Program-made: the position numbers and the translations under genes
From: Lolium rigidum
Lineage: Eukaryota > Streptophyta > Magnoliopsida > Poales > Poaceae
DNA length: 64,000 nucleotides
Assembly: GCF_022539505.1 (NCBI RefSeq)
Contig: NC_061512.1
Coordinates: 153,371,962-153,435,961, forward strand
Reading direction: 5' to 3'
Shown here: piece by piece, positions 24,281-37,543 of the stretch
Position numbering within the stretch: the stretch's first letter is position 1
Layout: the number at the start of each line of letters is the position of its first letter
The notes under the pieces: generated by a model
The model's database searches: none
The model's input: only the letters and a program-made list of their open reading frames with translations
Told to the model about the DNA's origin: nothing

Positions 24281-25876
24281 TGATGCGTGTAGTTGACACG
24301 TCTGTTGGGAACCCCAAGAGGAAGGTGTGATGCGCACAGCAGCAAGTTTCCCTCAGTAAGAAACCAAGGTTTATCGAACCAGTAGGAGTCAAGAAGCACG
24401 TTGAAGGTTGATGGCGGTGGAGTGTAGTGCGGCGCAACACCAGGGATTCCGGCGCCAACGTGGAACCTGCACAACACAATCAAAGTACTTTGCCCCAACG
24501 AAACAGTGAGGTTGTCAATCTCACCGGCTTGCTGTAAACAAAGGATTAAACGTATTGTGTGGAAGATGATGATTGTTTGCGAAGAACAGTAAATAACAAT
24601 TGCAGTAGATTGTATTTCAGATGTAAAGAATAGGACCGGGGTCCATAGTTCACTAGTGGTGTCGCTCCCATAAGATAAACAGATGTTGGGTGAACAAATT
24701 ACAGTTGGGCAATTGACAAATAAAGAAGGCATAACAATGCACATACATATATCATGATGAGTACTATGAGATTTAATCAGGGCATTACGACAAAGTACAT
24801 AAACCGCTATCCAGCATGCATCTATGCCTAAAAAGTCCACCTTCAGGTTATCATCCGAACCCCCTCCAGTATTAAGTTGCAAACAACAGACAATTGCATT
24901 AATTATGGTGCGTAATGTAATCAACACAAATATCCTTAGACAAAGCATCGATGTTTTATCCCTAGTGGCAACAACACATCCACAACCTTAGAACTTTCTG
25001 TCACTGTCCCAGATTTAATGGAGGCATGAACCCACTATCGAGCATAAATACTCCCTCTTGGAGTCACAGGTATCAACTTGGCCAGAGCCTCTACTAGCAA
25101 CGGAGAGCATGCAAGAACATAAATAACATATATGATAGATTGATAATCAACTTGACATAGTATTCAATCTTCATCGGATCCCAACAAACACAACATGTAG
25201 CATTACAAATAGATGATCTTGATCATGATAGGCAGCTCACAAGATCTAACATGATAGCACAATGAGGAGAAGACAACCATCTAGCTACTGCTATGGACCC
25301 ATAGTCCAGGGGTGGACTACTCACACTTTGATCCGGAGGCGATCATGGCGATGAAGAGACCTCCGGGAGATGATTCCCCTCTCCAGCAGGGTGCCGGAGG
25401 CGATCTCCTGAATCCCCCGAGATGGGATTGGCGGCGGCGGCGTCTCTGGAAGGTTTTCCGTATCGTGGCTCTCGGTACTGGGGGTTTCGCGACGAAGGCT
25501 TTAAGTAGGCGGAAGGGCAGGTCAGGAGGCGTCACGGGGGCCCCACACGCTATGGCCACGCGGGCCCCCTCTAGGCCGCGCCGCCCTAGTGTGGCGGCGC
25601 CCCGTGGCCCCACTTCGTTTCCTCTTCGGACTTCTGGAAGCTTCGTGTAAAAATAGGCCCCTGGGCGTTGATTCCGTCCAATTCCGAGAATATTTCCTTA
25701 CTAGGATTTCTGAAACCAAAAACAGCAGAAAACAACAACTGGCTCTTCGGCATCTCGTCAATAGGTTAGTGCCGGAAAATGCATAATAATGACATATAAT
25801 GTGTATAAAACATGTGAGTATCATTATAAAAGTAGCATGGAACATAAGAAATTATAGATACATTTGAGACGTATCA
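24281..25876 (-). repeat. 3' LTR of element B
   Basis: TGATGCGTGTAG...GAGACGTATCA. Visible differences from the partner LTR (for example near 24296 and 24355) make it older than C by eye. It is followed by the polypurine-tract complement AGCATCCCCAAGCTTAG at 25877. Confidence 0.9.
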
Positions 25877-26832
25877 AGCATCCCCAAGCTTAGTTCCTAC
25901 TCGCCCTCGAGTAGGTAAACGATAACAAAGATAATTTCTGAAGTGACATGCTATCATAATCTTGATCATACTATTGTAAAGCATATGAGATGAATGCAGC
26001 TATTCGAAGCAATGATGAAGATAATGAGTAAACAAATGAATCATATAGCAAAGACTTTTCATGAATAATACTTTCAAGATAAGCATCAATAAGACTTGCA
26101 TAAGAGTTACTCATAAAGCAATAGATTCAAAGTAAAGGTATTGAAGCAACACAAAGGAAGATATAAGTTTCAGCAGTTGCTTTCAACTGAACATATTTAT
26201 CTCATGGATAATTGTCAACACAAAGTAATATAACAAGTGCAATAGGTAAACATGTAAGAATCAATGCACACAGTTGATACAAGTGTTTGCTTCTAAGATA
26301 GAAAGAATGGGTAAACTGACTCAACAATAAAGTAGAAGAAAGGCCCTTCGCAGAGGGAAGCATTGATTACTATATTTGTGCTAGAGCTTTTCATTTTGAA
26401 AACAAGAAACAATTTTGTCAACGGTAGTAATAAAGCATATGTGTTATGTATAAGATATCCTATAAGTTGCAAGCCTCATGCATAGTATACCAATAGTGTT
26501 CGCACCTTGTCCTAATTAGCTTGGATTAACATGGATTATTATTGCATAGCATATGTTTCAACCAAGTGTCACAAAGGGGTACCTCTATGCCGCCCAGTAC
26601 AAAGGTCTAAGGAGAAAGCTCGCATTGGATTTCTCGCTTTTGATTATTCTCAACTTAGACATCCATACCGGGACAACATAGACAACAGATAATGGACTCC
26701 TCTTTAATGCATAAGCATTCAACAACAGTTAATATTCTCATAAGAGATTGAGGATTGATTGTCCAAACTGAAACTTCCACGAATCATGGCTTTAGTTAGC
26801 GGCCCAATGTTCTTCTCTAACAGTATGCATAC
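25877..26832 (-). other. 3' interior of B, left of C
   Basis: Non-coding and collinear with the starts of the K and C interiors. It ends at CATAC (26828-26832), the target duplication of C. Confidence 0.8.
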
Positions 26833-28421
26833 TGATGGCGTGTACAGCACACGTCCGTTGGGAACCCCAAGAGGAAGGTATGATGCGCACAGTAGCAAGT
26901 TTTCCCTCAGAAAGAAACCAAGGTTTATCGAACCAGGAGGAGCCAAGAAGCACGTTGAAGGTTGATGGCGGCGGGATGTAGTGCGGCGCAACACCGGAGA
27001 TTCCGGCGCCAACGTGGAACCTGCACAACACAACCAAAGTACTTTGCCCCAACGAAACAGGTGAGGTTGTCAATCTCACCGGCTTGCTCGTAACAAAGGA
27101 TTAGATGTATAGTGTGGATGATGATTGTTTGCAGAAAACAGTAGAACAAGTATTGCAGATTGTATTCAGTATAAAAGAATAGACCGGGGTCCACAATTCA
27201 CTAGAGGTGTCTCTCCCATAAGATAGCATGTTGGGTGAACAAATTACAGTCGGGAAATTGACAAATAGAGAGGGCATAACAATGCACATACATGATATGA
27301 TGAATATTGTGAGATTTAATTGGGCATTACGACAAAGTACATAGACCGCTATCCAAGCATGCATCTATGCCTAAAAAGTCCACCTTCAGGTTATCATCCG
27401 AACCCCTTCCAAGTATTAAGTTGTAAAACAACAGACAATTGCATTAAGTATGGTGCGTAATGTAATCAATAACTACATCCTCGGACATAGCATCAATGTT
27501 TTATCCCTAGTGGCAACCATACATCCATAACCTTAGAGGTTTCTGTCACTCCCCCAGATTCACGGAGACATGAACCCACTATCGAGCATAAATACTCCCT
27601 CTTGGAGTTAAGAGAAAAAACTTGGCCAGAGCCTCTACTAATAACGGAGAGCATGCAAGATCATAAACAACACATAGGTAATAGATTGATAATCAACATA
27701 ACATAGTATTCTCTATCCATCGGATCCCGACAAACACAACATATAGAATTACGGATAGATGATCTTGATCATGTTAGGCAGCTCACAAGATCCAACAATG
27801 AAGCACAATTAGGAGAAGACGACCATCTAGCTACTGCTATGGACCCATAGTCCAGGGGTGAACTACTCACTCATCACTCCGGAGGCGACCATGGCGGTGA
27901 AGAGTCCTCCGGGGATGATTCCCCTCTCCGGCAGGGTGCCGGAGGTGATCTCCGGAATCCCCCGAGATGGGATTGGCGGCGGCGGCGTCTCGGTAAGGTT
28001 TTCCGTATCGTGGCTCTCGGTGATCGGGGGTTTTGCGACGAAGGCTTTAAGTAGGCGGAAGGGCAACGCGGGGGGCCACACGAGGGCCCCACACGCCAGG
28101 GCCGCGCGGCCTAGACCTGGGCCGCGCCGCCCTGCTATGGCGGCACCTCGTGGCCCCACTTCCTTTCCCCTCGGTCTTACTGGAAGCTTCGTGCAAAAAT
28201 AGGACCCCGGGCGTTGATTTCGTCCAATTCCGAGAATATTTCTTTACTAGGATTTCGAAACCAAAAACAGCAGAAAACAACAACTGGCTCTTCGGCATCT
28301 CGTTAATAGGTTAGTGCCGGAAAATGCATAAATACGACATATAATGTGTATAAAACATGTAGATATCATCAATAATGTGGCATGGAACATAAGAAACTAT
28401 CGATACGTCGGAGACGTATCA
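26833..28421 (-). repeat. 3' LTR of element C
   Basis: TGATGGCGTGTA...GAGACGTATCA, with the terminal palindrome GATACGTC-GGA-GACGTATC at its inner edge on the plus strand. It carries extra single bases at 27087-27090 (ctcg) and elsewhere compared with its partner. Confidence 0.92.
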
Positions 28422-31012
28422 GCATCCCCAAGCTTAGTTCCTGCTCGTCCCGAGCAGGTAAACGATAACAAAGATAATTTCTGGAGTGACATGCCATCAT
28501 AACCTTGATCATACTATTGTAAGCATATGTAATGAATGCAGCGATCAAAACAATGGTAATGACATGAGTAAACAAATGAATCATAAAGCAAAGACTTTTC
28601 ATGAATAGCACTTCAAGACAAGCATCAATAAGTCTTGCATAAGAGTTAACTCATAAAGCAATAAATCAAAGTAAAGGTATTGAAGCAACACAAAGGAAGA
28701 TTAAGTTTCAGCGGTTGCTTTCAACTTGTAACATGTATATCTCATGGATAATTGTCAACATAGAGTAATATAACAAGTGCAATATGCAAGTATGTAGGAA
28801 TCAATGCACAGTTCACACAAGTGTTTGCTTCTTGAGGTGGAGAGAGATAGGTGAACTGACTCAACATAAAAGTAAAAGAAAGGTCCTTCAAAGAGGAAAG
28901 CATCGATTGCTATATTTGTGCTAGAACTTTTATTTTGAAAACCGAAACAATTTTGTCAACGGTAGTAATAAAGCACATGTATTATGTAAATTATATCTTA
29001 CAAGTTGCAAGCCTCATGCATAGTATACTAATAGTGCCCGCACCTTGTCCTAATTAGCTTGGACTACCGGATCATCGCAATACACATGTTTTAACCAAGT
29101 GTCACAAAGGGGTACCTCCATGCCGCCTGTACAAAGGTCTAAGGAGAAAGCTCGCATTTTGGATTTCTCGCTTTTGATTATTCTCAACTTAGACATCCAT
29201 ACCGGGACAACATGGACAACAGATAATGGACTCCTCTTTAATGCATAAGCATGTGGCAACAATTAGTGTTCTCATATGAGATTGAGGATATATGTCCAAA
29301 GCCGAAACTTCCACCATGATTCATGGCTTTAGTTAGCGGCCCAATGTTCTTCTCTAACAATATGCATGCTCTAACCATTAAAGTGGTAGATCTCCCTTAC
29401 TTCAGACAAGACGGACATGCATAGCAACTCACATGATATTCAACAAAGAGTAGTTGATGGCGTCCCCAGAAAACATGGTTATCGCACAACAAGCAACTTA
29501 ATAAGAGATAAAGTGCATAAGTACATATTCAATACCATAATAGTTTTTAAGCTATTTGTCCCATGAGCTATATATTGCAAAGGTGAAGGATAGAAATTTT
29601 AAAGGTAGCACTCAAGCAATTTACTTTGGAATGGCGGAGAAATACCATGTAGTAGGTAGGTATGGTGGACACAAATGGCATTGTGGTTGGCTCAAGGATT
29701 TTGGATGCATGAGAAGTATTCCCTCTCGATACAAGGTTTAGGCTAGCAAGGTTGTTTGAAACAAACACAAGGATGAACCGGTGCAGCAAAACTCACATAA
29801 AAGACATATTGTAAACATTATAAGACTCTACACCATCTTCCTTGTTGTTCAAACTCAATACTAGAAATTATCTAGACTTTAGAGAGACCAAATATGCAAA
29901 CCTAATTTTAGCAAGCTCTATGTGTTTCTTCATTAATGGGTGCAAAGTATATGATGCATGAGCTTAAACACGAGCACAACAATTGCCAAGTATAAAATTA
30001 TTCAAGACATTTTAGAATTACTACATGTAGAATTTCCCGATTCCAACCATATAACAATTTAACGAAGAAGATTCAACCTTCGCCATGAATACTATGAGTA
30101 AAGCCTAAGGACATATTTGTCCATATGCAACAGCGGAGCGTGTCTCTCTCCCACACAATGAATGCTAGGATCCATTTTATTCAAACAAAACAAAAACAAA
30201 AACAAACCGACGCTCCAAGCAAAGCACATAAGATGTGATGGAATAAAAATATAGTTTCGGGGGAGGAACCTGATAATGTTGTCGATGAAGAAGGGGATGC
30301 CTTGGGCATCCCCAAGCTTAGACGCTTGAGTCTTCTTAGAATATGCAGGGGTGAACCACCGGGGCATCCCCAAGCTTAGAGCTTTCACTCTCCTTGATCA
30401 TATTGCATCATTCTCCTCTCTTGATCCTTGAAAACTTCCTCCACACCAAACTCAAAACAACTCATTAGAGGGTTAGTGTACAATAAAAATTAACATGTTC
30501 AGAGGTGACACAATCATTATTAACACTTCTGGACATTGCATAAAGCTACTGGACATTAATGAAGCAAAGAAATTCATCCATCATAGCAAAAGAGGCAATG
30601 CGAAATAAAAGGCAGAATCTGTCAAAACAGAACAGTCCGTAAAGATGGATTTTATTGAGGCACCAGACTTGCTCAAATGAAAATGCCCAAATTGAATGAA
30701 AGTTGCGTACATATCTGAGGATCACGCACGTAAATTGGCATATTTTTCTGAGCTACCTACAGAGGGGCAGGTCGAAATTCGTGACAGCAAAGAAATCTGT
30801 TACTGCGCAGTAATCCAAATCTAGTATGAACCTTACTATCAAAGACTTTACTTGGCACAACAAAACACAAAACTAAGATAAGGAGAGGTTGCTACAGTAG
30901 TAAACAACTTCCAAGACTCAAATATAAAACAAAAATACTGTAGTAAAAACATGGGTTGTCTCCCATAAGCGCTTTTCTTTAACGCCTTTCAGCTAGGCGC
31001 AGAAAGTGTATA
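28422..31012 (-). other. Non-coding 3' interior of element C
   Basis: No gene. Polypurine-tract complement at 28422, with extra copies at 30305 and 30363. A perfect 9-bp hairpin lies at 30293-30313. Nearly collinear with 9722-12270 in K. Confidence 0.75.
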
Positions 31013-31690
31013 TCAAGTTTTATCAAGAGATGGAGCATCGATATCATAAGCTCCCCCATCTGTAGGTGTACTAAGGGCTTTATCAATTTAGGCCTATAAT
31101 AATATTTTTTGGTTTAGGCACTTTAGAGACATGCATAAACTTTTGCTCCTTACCCACATAAGCTTTTTCTCTAAACTTTATAGATGAAAAAGTTGTACCC
31201 AAGGTTCCCATAGCTTTTTCAAGTTCGCCAATCCTATTGATTTGATTATCATGGACAACACAAGTTCCTAGGACACTAATTCTTTCATCAATTCCTCCTA
31301 AGGATTTATCAAGTTCATCAGTTTTATCAAGTAACATTTCCAATTTAGTTTCAACACTTGGAAATTTTTTCTCTATGATTTCCAATTTTTTCATAACATC
31401 CTCAAGAGAGATTTCAATTTTAGTTTCATTAACAGGTGGTATTCCAACTAGACTCTCAATGATGCAACTAGCTTCTAAAGCAGGAGTACCTAGGAAATTA
31501 CCCCCGAAAGAGTATCAAGAACATACCTATTCCAACTAGATATACCAACATAAAAGTTCCTAAGTAGGATAATAGTGGAGTGTTTCTTAGTGCACCTATG
31601 ATGAGCATCACTAATTCTATACCAAGCATCTTTAAAACTTTCTCCACCTTGTTGCTTAAACGAACGAACTTCAACTTCAGGATTACTCAT
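31013..31690 (-). pseudogene. Mini-gag of element C, two frameshifts
   Basis: Starts ATG at 31690 with MSNPEVEVRSFKQQGGESFK, then AWYRISDAHHRC and ILLRNFYVGISSWNRYVLDT. This corresponds to the C-terminal half of the capsid in B Gag (the FKQLDNEHVAQAW...FYAGLNFSLRNLL region). A one-base loss near 31504 ends that frame, and the rest continues from 31394 (VMKKLEIIEKKFPSVETKLE, a coiled-coil-like stretch). A second shift near 31095 breaks the tail. The intact counterpart is 45211-45900 in D. It has lost the N-terminal capsid, the protease and the polymerase. Confidence 0.8.
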
Positions 31691-31914
31691 TTTAGCAGTA
31701 GTAAATAAAGCAAACTAGATAAAGTAAATGCAAGTAACTAATTTTTTGTGTTTTTGATATATAGTGCAAGACAGTAAATAAAGTAAAGCTAGCAACTAAT
31801 ATTTTTGTGTTTTGATATAAGTGCAGAAAACAAATTAGTAAATAAAATAAAGCAAGACAAAAACAAAGTAAAGAGATTGGATTGTGGAGACTCCCCTTGC
31901 AGCGTGTCTTGATC

Positions 31915-31932
31915 TCCCCGGCAACGGCGCCA
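31915..31932 (-). other. Primer-binding site, element C (tRNA-Asp)
   Basis: TCCCCGGCAACGGCGCCA is the complement of the tRNA-Asp primer site, 11 bases from the 5' LTR at 31944. Confidence 0.92.
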
Positions 31933-31943
31933 GAAAAAATGCT

Positions 31944-33531
31944 TGATGGCGTGTACAGCACACGTCCGTTGGGAACCCCAAGAGGAAGGTATGATGCGCA
32001 CAGTAGCAAGTTTTCCTTCAGAAAGAAACCAAGGTTTATCGAACCAGGAGGAGCCAAGAAGCACGTTGAAGGTTGATGGCGGCGGGATGTAGTGCGGCGC
32101 AACACCAGAGATTCCGGCGCCAACGTGGAACCTGCACAACACAACCAAAGTACTTTGCCCCAACGAAACAGTGAGGTTGTCAATCTCACCGGCTTGCTGT
32201 AACAAAGGATTAGATGTATAGTGTGGATGATGATTGTTTGCAGAAAACAGTAGAACAAGTATTGCAGATTGTATTCAGTATTAAAGAATAGACCGGGGTC
32301 CACAGTTCACTAGAGGTGTCTCTCCCATAAGATAGCATGTTGGGTGAACAAATTACAGTCGGGCAATTGACAAATAGAGAGGGCATAACAATGCACATAC
32401 ATGATATGATGAATATTGTGAGATTTAATTGGGCATTACGACAAAGTACATAGACCGCTATCCAGCATGCATCTATGCCTAAAAAGTCCACCTTCAGAGT
32501 TATCATCCGAACCCCTTCCAGTATTAAGTTGCAAAACAACGAGACAATTGCATTAAGTATGGTGCGTAATGTAATCAATAACTACATCCTCGGACATAGC
32601 ATCAATGTTTTATCCCTAGTGGCAACGAGTACATCCATAACCTTAGAGGTTTCTGTCACTCCCCGCATTCACGGAGACATGAACCCACTATCGAGCATAA
32701 ATGCTCCCTCTTGGAGTTAAGAGCAAAAACTTTGCCAGAGCCTCTACTAATAACGGAGAGCATGCAAGATCATAAACAACACATAGGTAATAGATTGATA
32801 ATCAACATAACATAGTATTCTCTATCCATCGGATCCCGACAAACACAACATATAGAATTACAGATAGATGATCTTGATCATGTTAGGCAGCTCACAAGAT
32901 CCAACAATGAAGCACAATTAGGAGAAGACGACCATCTAGCTACTGCTATGGACCCATAGTCCAGGGGTGAACTACTCACTCATCACTCCGGAGGCGACCA
33001 TGGCGGTGAAGAGTCCTCCGGGGATGATTCCCCTCTCCGGCAGGGTGCCGGAGGTGATCTCCGGAATCCACCGAGATGGGATTGGCGGCGGCGGCGTCTC
33101 AGTAAAGTTTTCCGTATCGTGGCTCTCGGTACTGGGGGTTTCGCGACGAAGGCTTTAAGTAGGCGGAAGGGCAACGCGGGGGGCCACACGAGGGCCCCAC
33201 ACGCCAGGGCCGCGCGGCCTAGACCTGGGCCGCGCCGCCCTGCTGTGGCGGCACCTCGTGACCCCACTTCCTTTCCCCCTCGGTCTTCTGGAAGCTTCGT
33301 GCAAAAATAGGACCCTGGGCGTTGATTTCGTCCAATTCCGCGAATATTTCTTTACTAGGATTTCTGAAACCAAAAACAGCAGAAAACAGCAAGCTGGCTC
33401 TTCGGCATCTCGTTAATAGGTTAGTGCCGGAAAATGCATAAATACGACATATAATGTGTATAAAACATGTAGATATCATCAATAATGTGGCATGGAACAT
33501 AAGAAATTATCGATACGTCGGAGACGTATCA
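31944..33531 (-). repeat. 5' LTR of element C
   Basis: 1,588 bp, partner of 26833-28421. It carries odd single-base insertions of the CAG to CGAG type at 32537-32545 and 32631-32640, and CAGG to CAGAG at 32491-32500. Confidence 0.92.
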
Positions 33532-33536
33532 CATAC

Positions 33537-35177
33537 TCAAACCATTTGATCATGAAAATCGCCCTTACTTCAGACAAGACGAACATGCATAGCAACTCAC
33601 ATGATATTCAACAAAGGTAAAAGTTGATAGCGTCCCCAGAAACATGGTTACCGCTCAACAAGCAACTTATTAAGAATAAGACACATAAGTACATATTCTT
33701 CACCACAATAGTTTTTAAGGCTATTTTTCCCATGAGCTATATATTGCAAGGGCAAAGAATAGAATTTTTAAAGGTAGCACTCAAGTAATTTACTTTGGAA
33801 TGGCGGAGAAATACCATGTAGTAGGTAGGTATGGTGGACACAAATGACATGGTTATTGGCTCAAGGATTTGGATGCACGAGAAGAATTCCTCTCAATACA
33901 AGGCTAGGCTAGCAAGGTTGTTTGAAGCAAACTCAAGTATAAAACGGTGCAGCAAGGCTCACATATGAACATATTGTAACTATTATAACACTTTACATTG
34001 TCTCCTTGTTGTTCAAACACCTTAACCAGAAAATATCTAGACTCTAGAGATCAATCATGCAAACCAAATTTTAACAAGCTCTATGTAGTTCTTCATTAAT
34101 GGGTGCAAGGTACATGATGCAAGAGCTTAAACAGGATCTATATGAGCACAACAATTGCCAAGTATCAAATTATTCAAGACATTATACCATTACCACATGC
34201 GGAATTTTCCGTTTCCAACCATATAACAATGAATGAAGTAGTTCAACTTTCGCAATGAACATTAAAGATAAAGCTAAGAACATATGTGTTCATACGAAAC
34301 AGCGGAGCGTGTCTCTCTCCCAAACAAAGAATGCTAGGATCCGATTTTATTCAAACAAAAACAAAAAACAAAAAACAAACAGACGCTCCAAGTAAAGCAC
34401 ATAAGATGTGACGGAATAAAAATATAGTTTCACTAGAGGAACCTGATAAGTTGTCGATGAAGAAGGGATGCCTTGGGCATCCCCAAGCTTAGATGCTTGG
34501 GTCTTCTTAAAATATGCAGGGATGAACCACGGGGGCATCCCCAAGCTTAGACTTTTCACTCTTCTTGATCATATTGTATCATCCTCCCCTCTTGACCCTT
34601 GAAAACTTCCTCCACACCAAATTCAAAACAAACTCATTAGAGGGTCAGTACATAATTCATATATTCAGAGGCGACATAATCATTCTTAACACTTCTGTAC
34701 ATTGCTCAAAGCTACTGAAAGTTAATGGAACAAAGAAATCCATCAAACATAGCAAAACAGGCAATGCGAAATAAAAGGCAGAATCTGTCAAAACGGAACA
34801 GTCCGTAAAGACGAATTTTTAAGAGGCACCAGACTTGCTCAGATGAAAATGCCCAAATTGAATGAAAGTTGCGTACATATCTGAGGATCACGCAGGTAAA
34901 TTGGCAGATTTTTATAAATTTCCTACAGAGACTACTGCTCAAATTCGTTACCGCAAGAAATCTGTTTCTACGCGAGTAATCCAAATCTAGTATTGACTTT
35001 ACTATCAAAGACTTTACTTGGCACAACAATGCAATAAAATAAAGATAAGGAGAGGTTGCTACAGTAATAACAACTTCCAAGACTCAAATATAAAATAAAG
35101 TGCAGAAGTAAAATAATGGGTTGTCTCCCATAAGCGCTTTTCTTTAACGCCTTTCAGCTAGGCGCAGAAAGTGTGTA
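33537..35177 (-). other. Non-coding interior of B, right of C
   Basis: Continues the 3' interior of B after the CATAC repeat. It contains the internal polypurine-like copies near 34480 and 34534 and an 8-bp version of the hairpin near 34465. No gene. Confidence 0.75.
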
Positions 35178-36440
35178 TCAAGTAACATCGAGAGACGAAG
35201 CATCAACATCATAATTTGTTCTAATAATAGAATCATATGGTAACTTCATTCTCTTTCTAGGGAAGTGTTCCATACCTTTCTTAAGAGGAAATTGATATTT
35301 AATATTACCTTCCTTCATATCAATAGTGGCACCAACAATTCGAAGAAAAGGTCTTCCCAATATAATGGGACAAGATGCATTGCATTCAATATCCAAGACA
35401 ACAAAATCAACGGGGACAAGGTTATTGTTAACCATAATACGAACATTATCAATCCTCCCCAAGGGTTACTTTATAGCATTATCAGCAAGATTAACATCCA
35501 GATAACAATTTCTCAATGGTGGCAAGTCAAGCATATCATAGATTTTCTTAGGCATAACAGAAATACTTGCACCAAGATCACATAAAGCATTACAATCAAA
35601 ATCATTGACCCTCATCTTAATGATGGGCTCCCAACCCTCTTCTAACTTCCTAGGAATAGAAGTTTCAAGTTTTAGTTTCTCCTCTCTAGCTTTTATGAGA
35701 GCATTTGTAATATGTTTTGTAAAGGCCAAATTTATAGCACTAGCATTGGGACTTTTAGCAAGTTTTTGTAAGAACTTTATAACTTCAGAGATGTGACAAT
35801 CATCAAAGTCTAAACCATTATGATCTACAGAAATGGAATCATTGTCCCCAATATTTTGAAAATTTTCAGCAGTTTTATCAGTTTCAGCAGTTTTAGCAGT
35901 TTCAGGCAATTTTGCACGCTTTGCACTAGGAGTAGAAACATTGCCAACACCAATTATTTTACCATTGATAGTAGGAGGTGTAGCAACATGTGAAGCATTA
36001 ACATTACTAGTGGTGGCAATAGTCCAAACTTTAGCTACATTATTCTCTTTAGCTAGTTTTTCGTTTTCTTCTCTTTCCCACCTAGCATGCAATTCAGCCA
36101 TCAATCTAATATTCTCATTAATTCGAACTTGGATGGCATTTGCTGTAGTAACAATTTTATTATCAATATCCTTATTAGGCATAACTTTCAATTTTAAAAG
36201 ATCAACATCGGAGGCAAGTCTATCAACCTTAGAAGCAAGAATATCAATTTTATCAAGCTTTTCCTCAACGGATTTGTTAAAAGCAGGTTTGTGTACTAAT
36301 AAATTATTTAAGCATAGCTTCAAGACCAGGGGGTACACTCCTATTATTGTTGTAAGAATTCCCATAAGAATTACCATAACTATTACCATTAGCAGAAGGA
36401 TATGGCCTATAGTTGTTACCGTAAATATTCCTATAAGCAT
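35178..36440 (-). pseudogene. Gag C-terminus and aspartic protease of element B
   Basis: The minus-strand frame from 36440 covers LDKIDILASKVDRLASDVDL (coiled-coil-like), a charged stretch, and the retropepsin site CNALCDLGASISVMPKKIYD near 35540. An in-frame TAA at 35468-35466 interrupts it. The same frame then runs to 35178 with SCPIILGRPFLRIVGATIDM, the second protease block. The protease would mature Gag within the particle. No reverse transcriptase follows: non-coding DNA begins directly after the stop at 35178. So B is a gag-protease element with one premature stop here and a frameshift from the gag upstream. Confidence 0.85.
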
Positions 36441-37287
36441 TGTTGTTGAAATTATTACTTTTAATGAAATTCACATCAACATGTTCTTCTTGGGCAACCA
36501 ATGAAGCTAAAGGAACATTATTAGGATCAACATTAGATCTACCATTCACAAGCATAGACATAATAGCATCAATCTTATAACTCAAGGAGGAGGTTTCTTC
36601 AACATAATTTACCTTCTTACCTTGTGGAGCTCTTTCCGTATGCCATTCAGAGTAATTTATCATCATATCATCAAGAAGCTTTGTTGCCGCCCCCAAAGTG
36701 ATGGACATAAAGGTACCTCCAGCAGCTGAATCCAATAGGTTCCGCAAAGAAAAATTCAGCCCTGCATAAAAGGTTTGGATGATCATCCAAATAGTTAGTC
36801 CATGGGTTGGGCAATTCTTCACCAAAGATTTCATTCTCTCCCATGCTTGAGCAACATGTTCATTATCTAATTGCTTAAAATTCATTATGCTTCTTCTCAG
36901 AGATATAATTTTAGCGGGAGGATAATATCTACCAATAAAAGCATCCTTACATTTAGTCCATGAATCAATACTATTTCCAGGCAAAGATAGCAACCAATCT
37001 TTAGCTCTTCCTCTTAAGGAGAAAGGAAACAATTTTAATTTAATAATGTCACCATCTACATCCTTATACTTTTGCATTTCACATAGTTCAACAAAATTAT
37101 TAAGATGGGCAGCAGCATCATCAGAACTAACACCAGAAAATTGCTCTCTCATAACAAGATTCAGTAAAGCAGGTTTAATTTCAAAGAATTCTGCTGTAGT
37201 AGCAGGTGGAGCAATAGGTGTGCATAACAAATCATTATTATTTGTGCTAGTGAAGTCACACAACTTAGTATTCTCAACAGTACTCAT
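36304..37287 (-). pseudogene. Gag of element B
   Basis: Starts ATG at 37287 (MSTVENTKLCDFTSTNN). Capsid motifs in order are HLNNFVELCEMQKYKDVDGD, LFPFSLRGRAKDWLLSLPGN, FIGRYYPPAKIISLRRSIMN and IIQTFYAGLNFSLRNLL, the standard plant Gypsy (Athila-like) Gag that assembles the particle. An asparagine-rich tail follows. The 327-codon frame ends at 36304 (EAMLK-stop), where the neighbouring frame continues as LLVHKPAFNKS. That is a one-base shift at an A/T-rich run (CTTAAATAATTT). I read this as mutation, not programmed frameshifting. Otherwise the frame is clean, so the decay is mild. Confidence 0.88.
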
Positions 37288-37515
37288 TTTAGCAGTAGTA
37301 AATAAAGCAAACTAAATAAAGTAAATGCAAGTAACTAATTTTTTGTGTTTTTAATATGGAGAACAAGACAGTAAATAAAGTAAAACTAGCAACTAATTTT
37401 TTTGTGTTTTTGATATAGAGAGCAAACAAAGCAGTAAATAAAGTAAAACAAAGCAAGACAAAAACAAAGTAAAGAGATTGGATGTGGGAGACTCACCTTG
37501 CAGCGTGTCTTGATC

Positions 37516-37533
37516 TCCCCGGCAACGGCGCCC
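37516..37533 (-). other. Primer-binding site, element B (tRNA-Asp)
   Basis: TCCCCGGCAACGGCGCCC differs from the other copies only in the final base (C where the others have A). Confidence 0.88.
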
Positions 37534-37543
37534 GAAATTTGCT

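Larger units (their letters stand above)
26833..33531 (-). mobile_element. Element C: complete Athila-type non-autonomous copy
   Basis: 6,699 bp. LTRs 26833-28421 and 31944-33531 (1,589 and 1,588 bp) agree closely by eye. Flanked by CATAC (26828-26832 and 33532-33536). Primer site, mini-gag and a long non-coding 3' part are in normal order on the minus strand. It sits inside B, so it is the younger insertion. Confidence 0.95.

Noticed and set aside
36304..36440. Possible programmed frameshift between gag and protease of B
   Set aside because: The A/T run resembles a slippery site, but a single inserted base explains it better and the other copies here cannot confirm a conserved signal.
35941..36504. 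187-codon plus-strand frame
   Set aside because: It is the exact antisense of the gag and protease frames of B.
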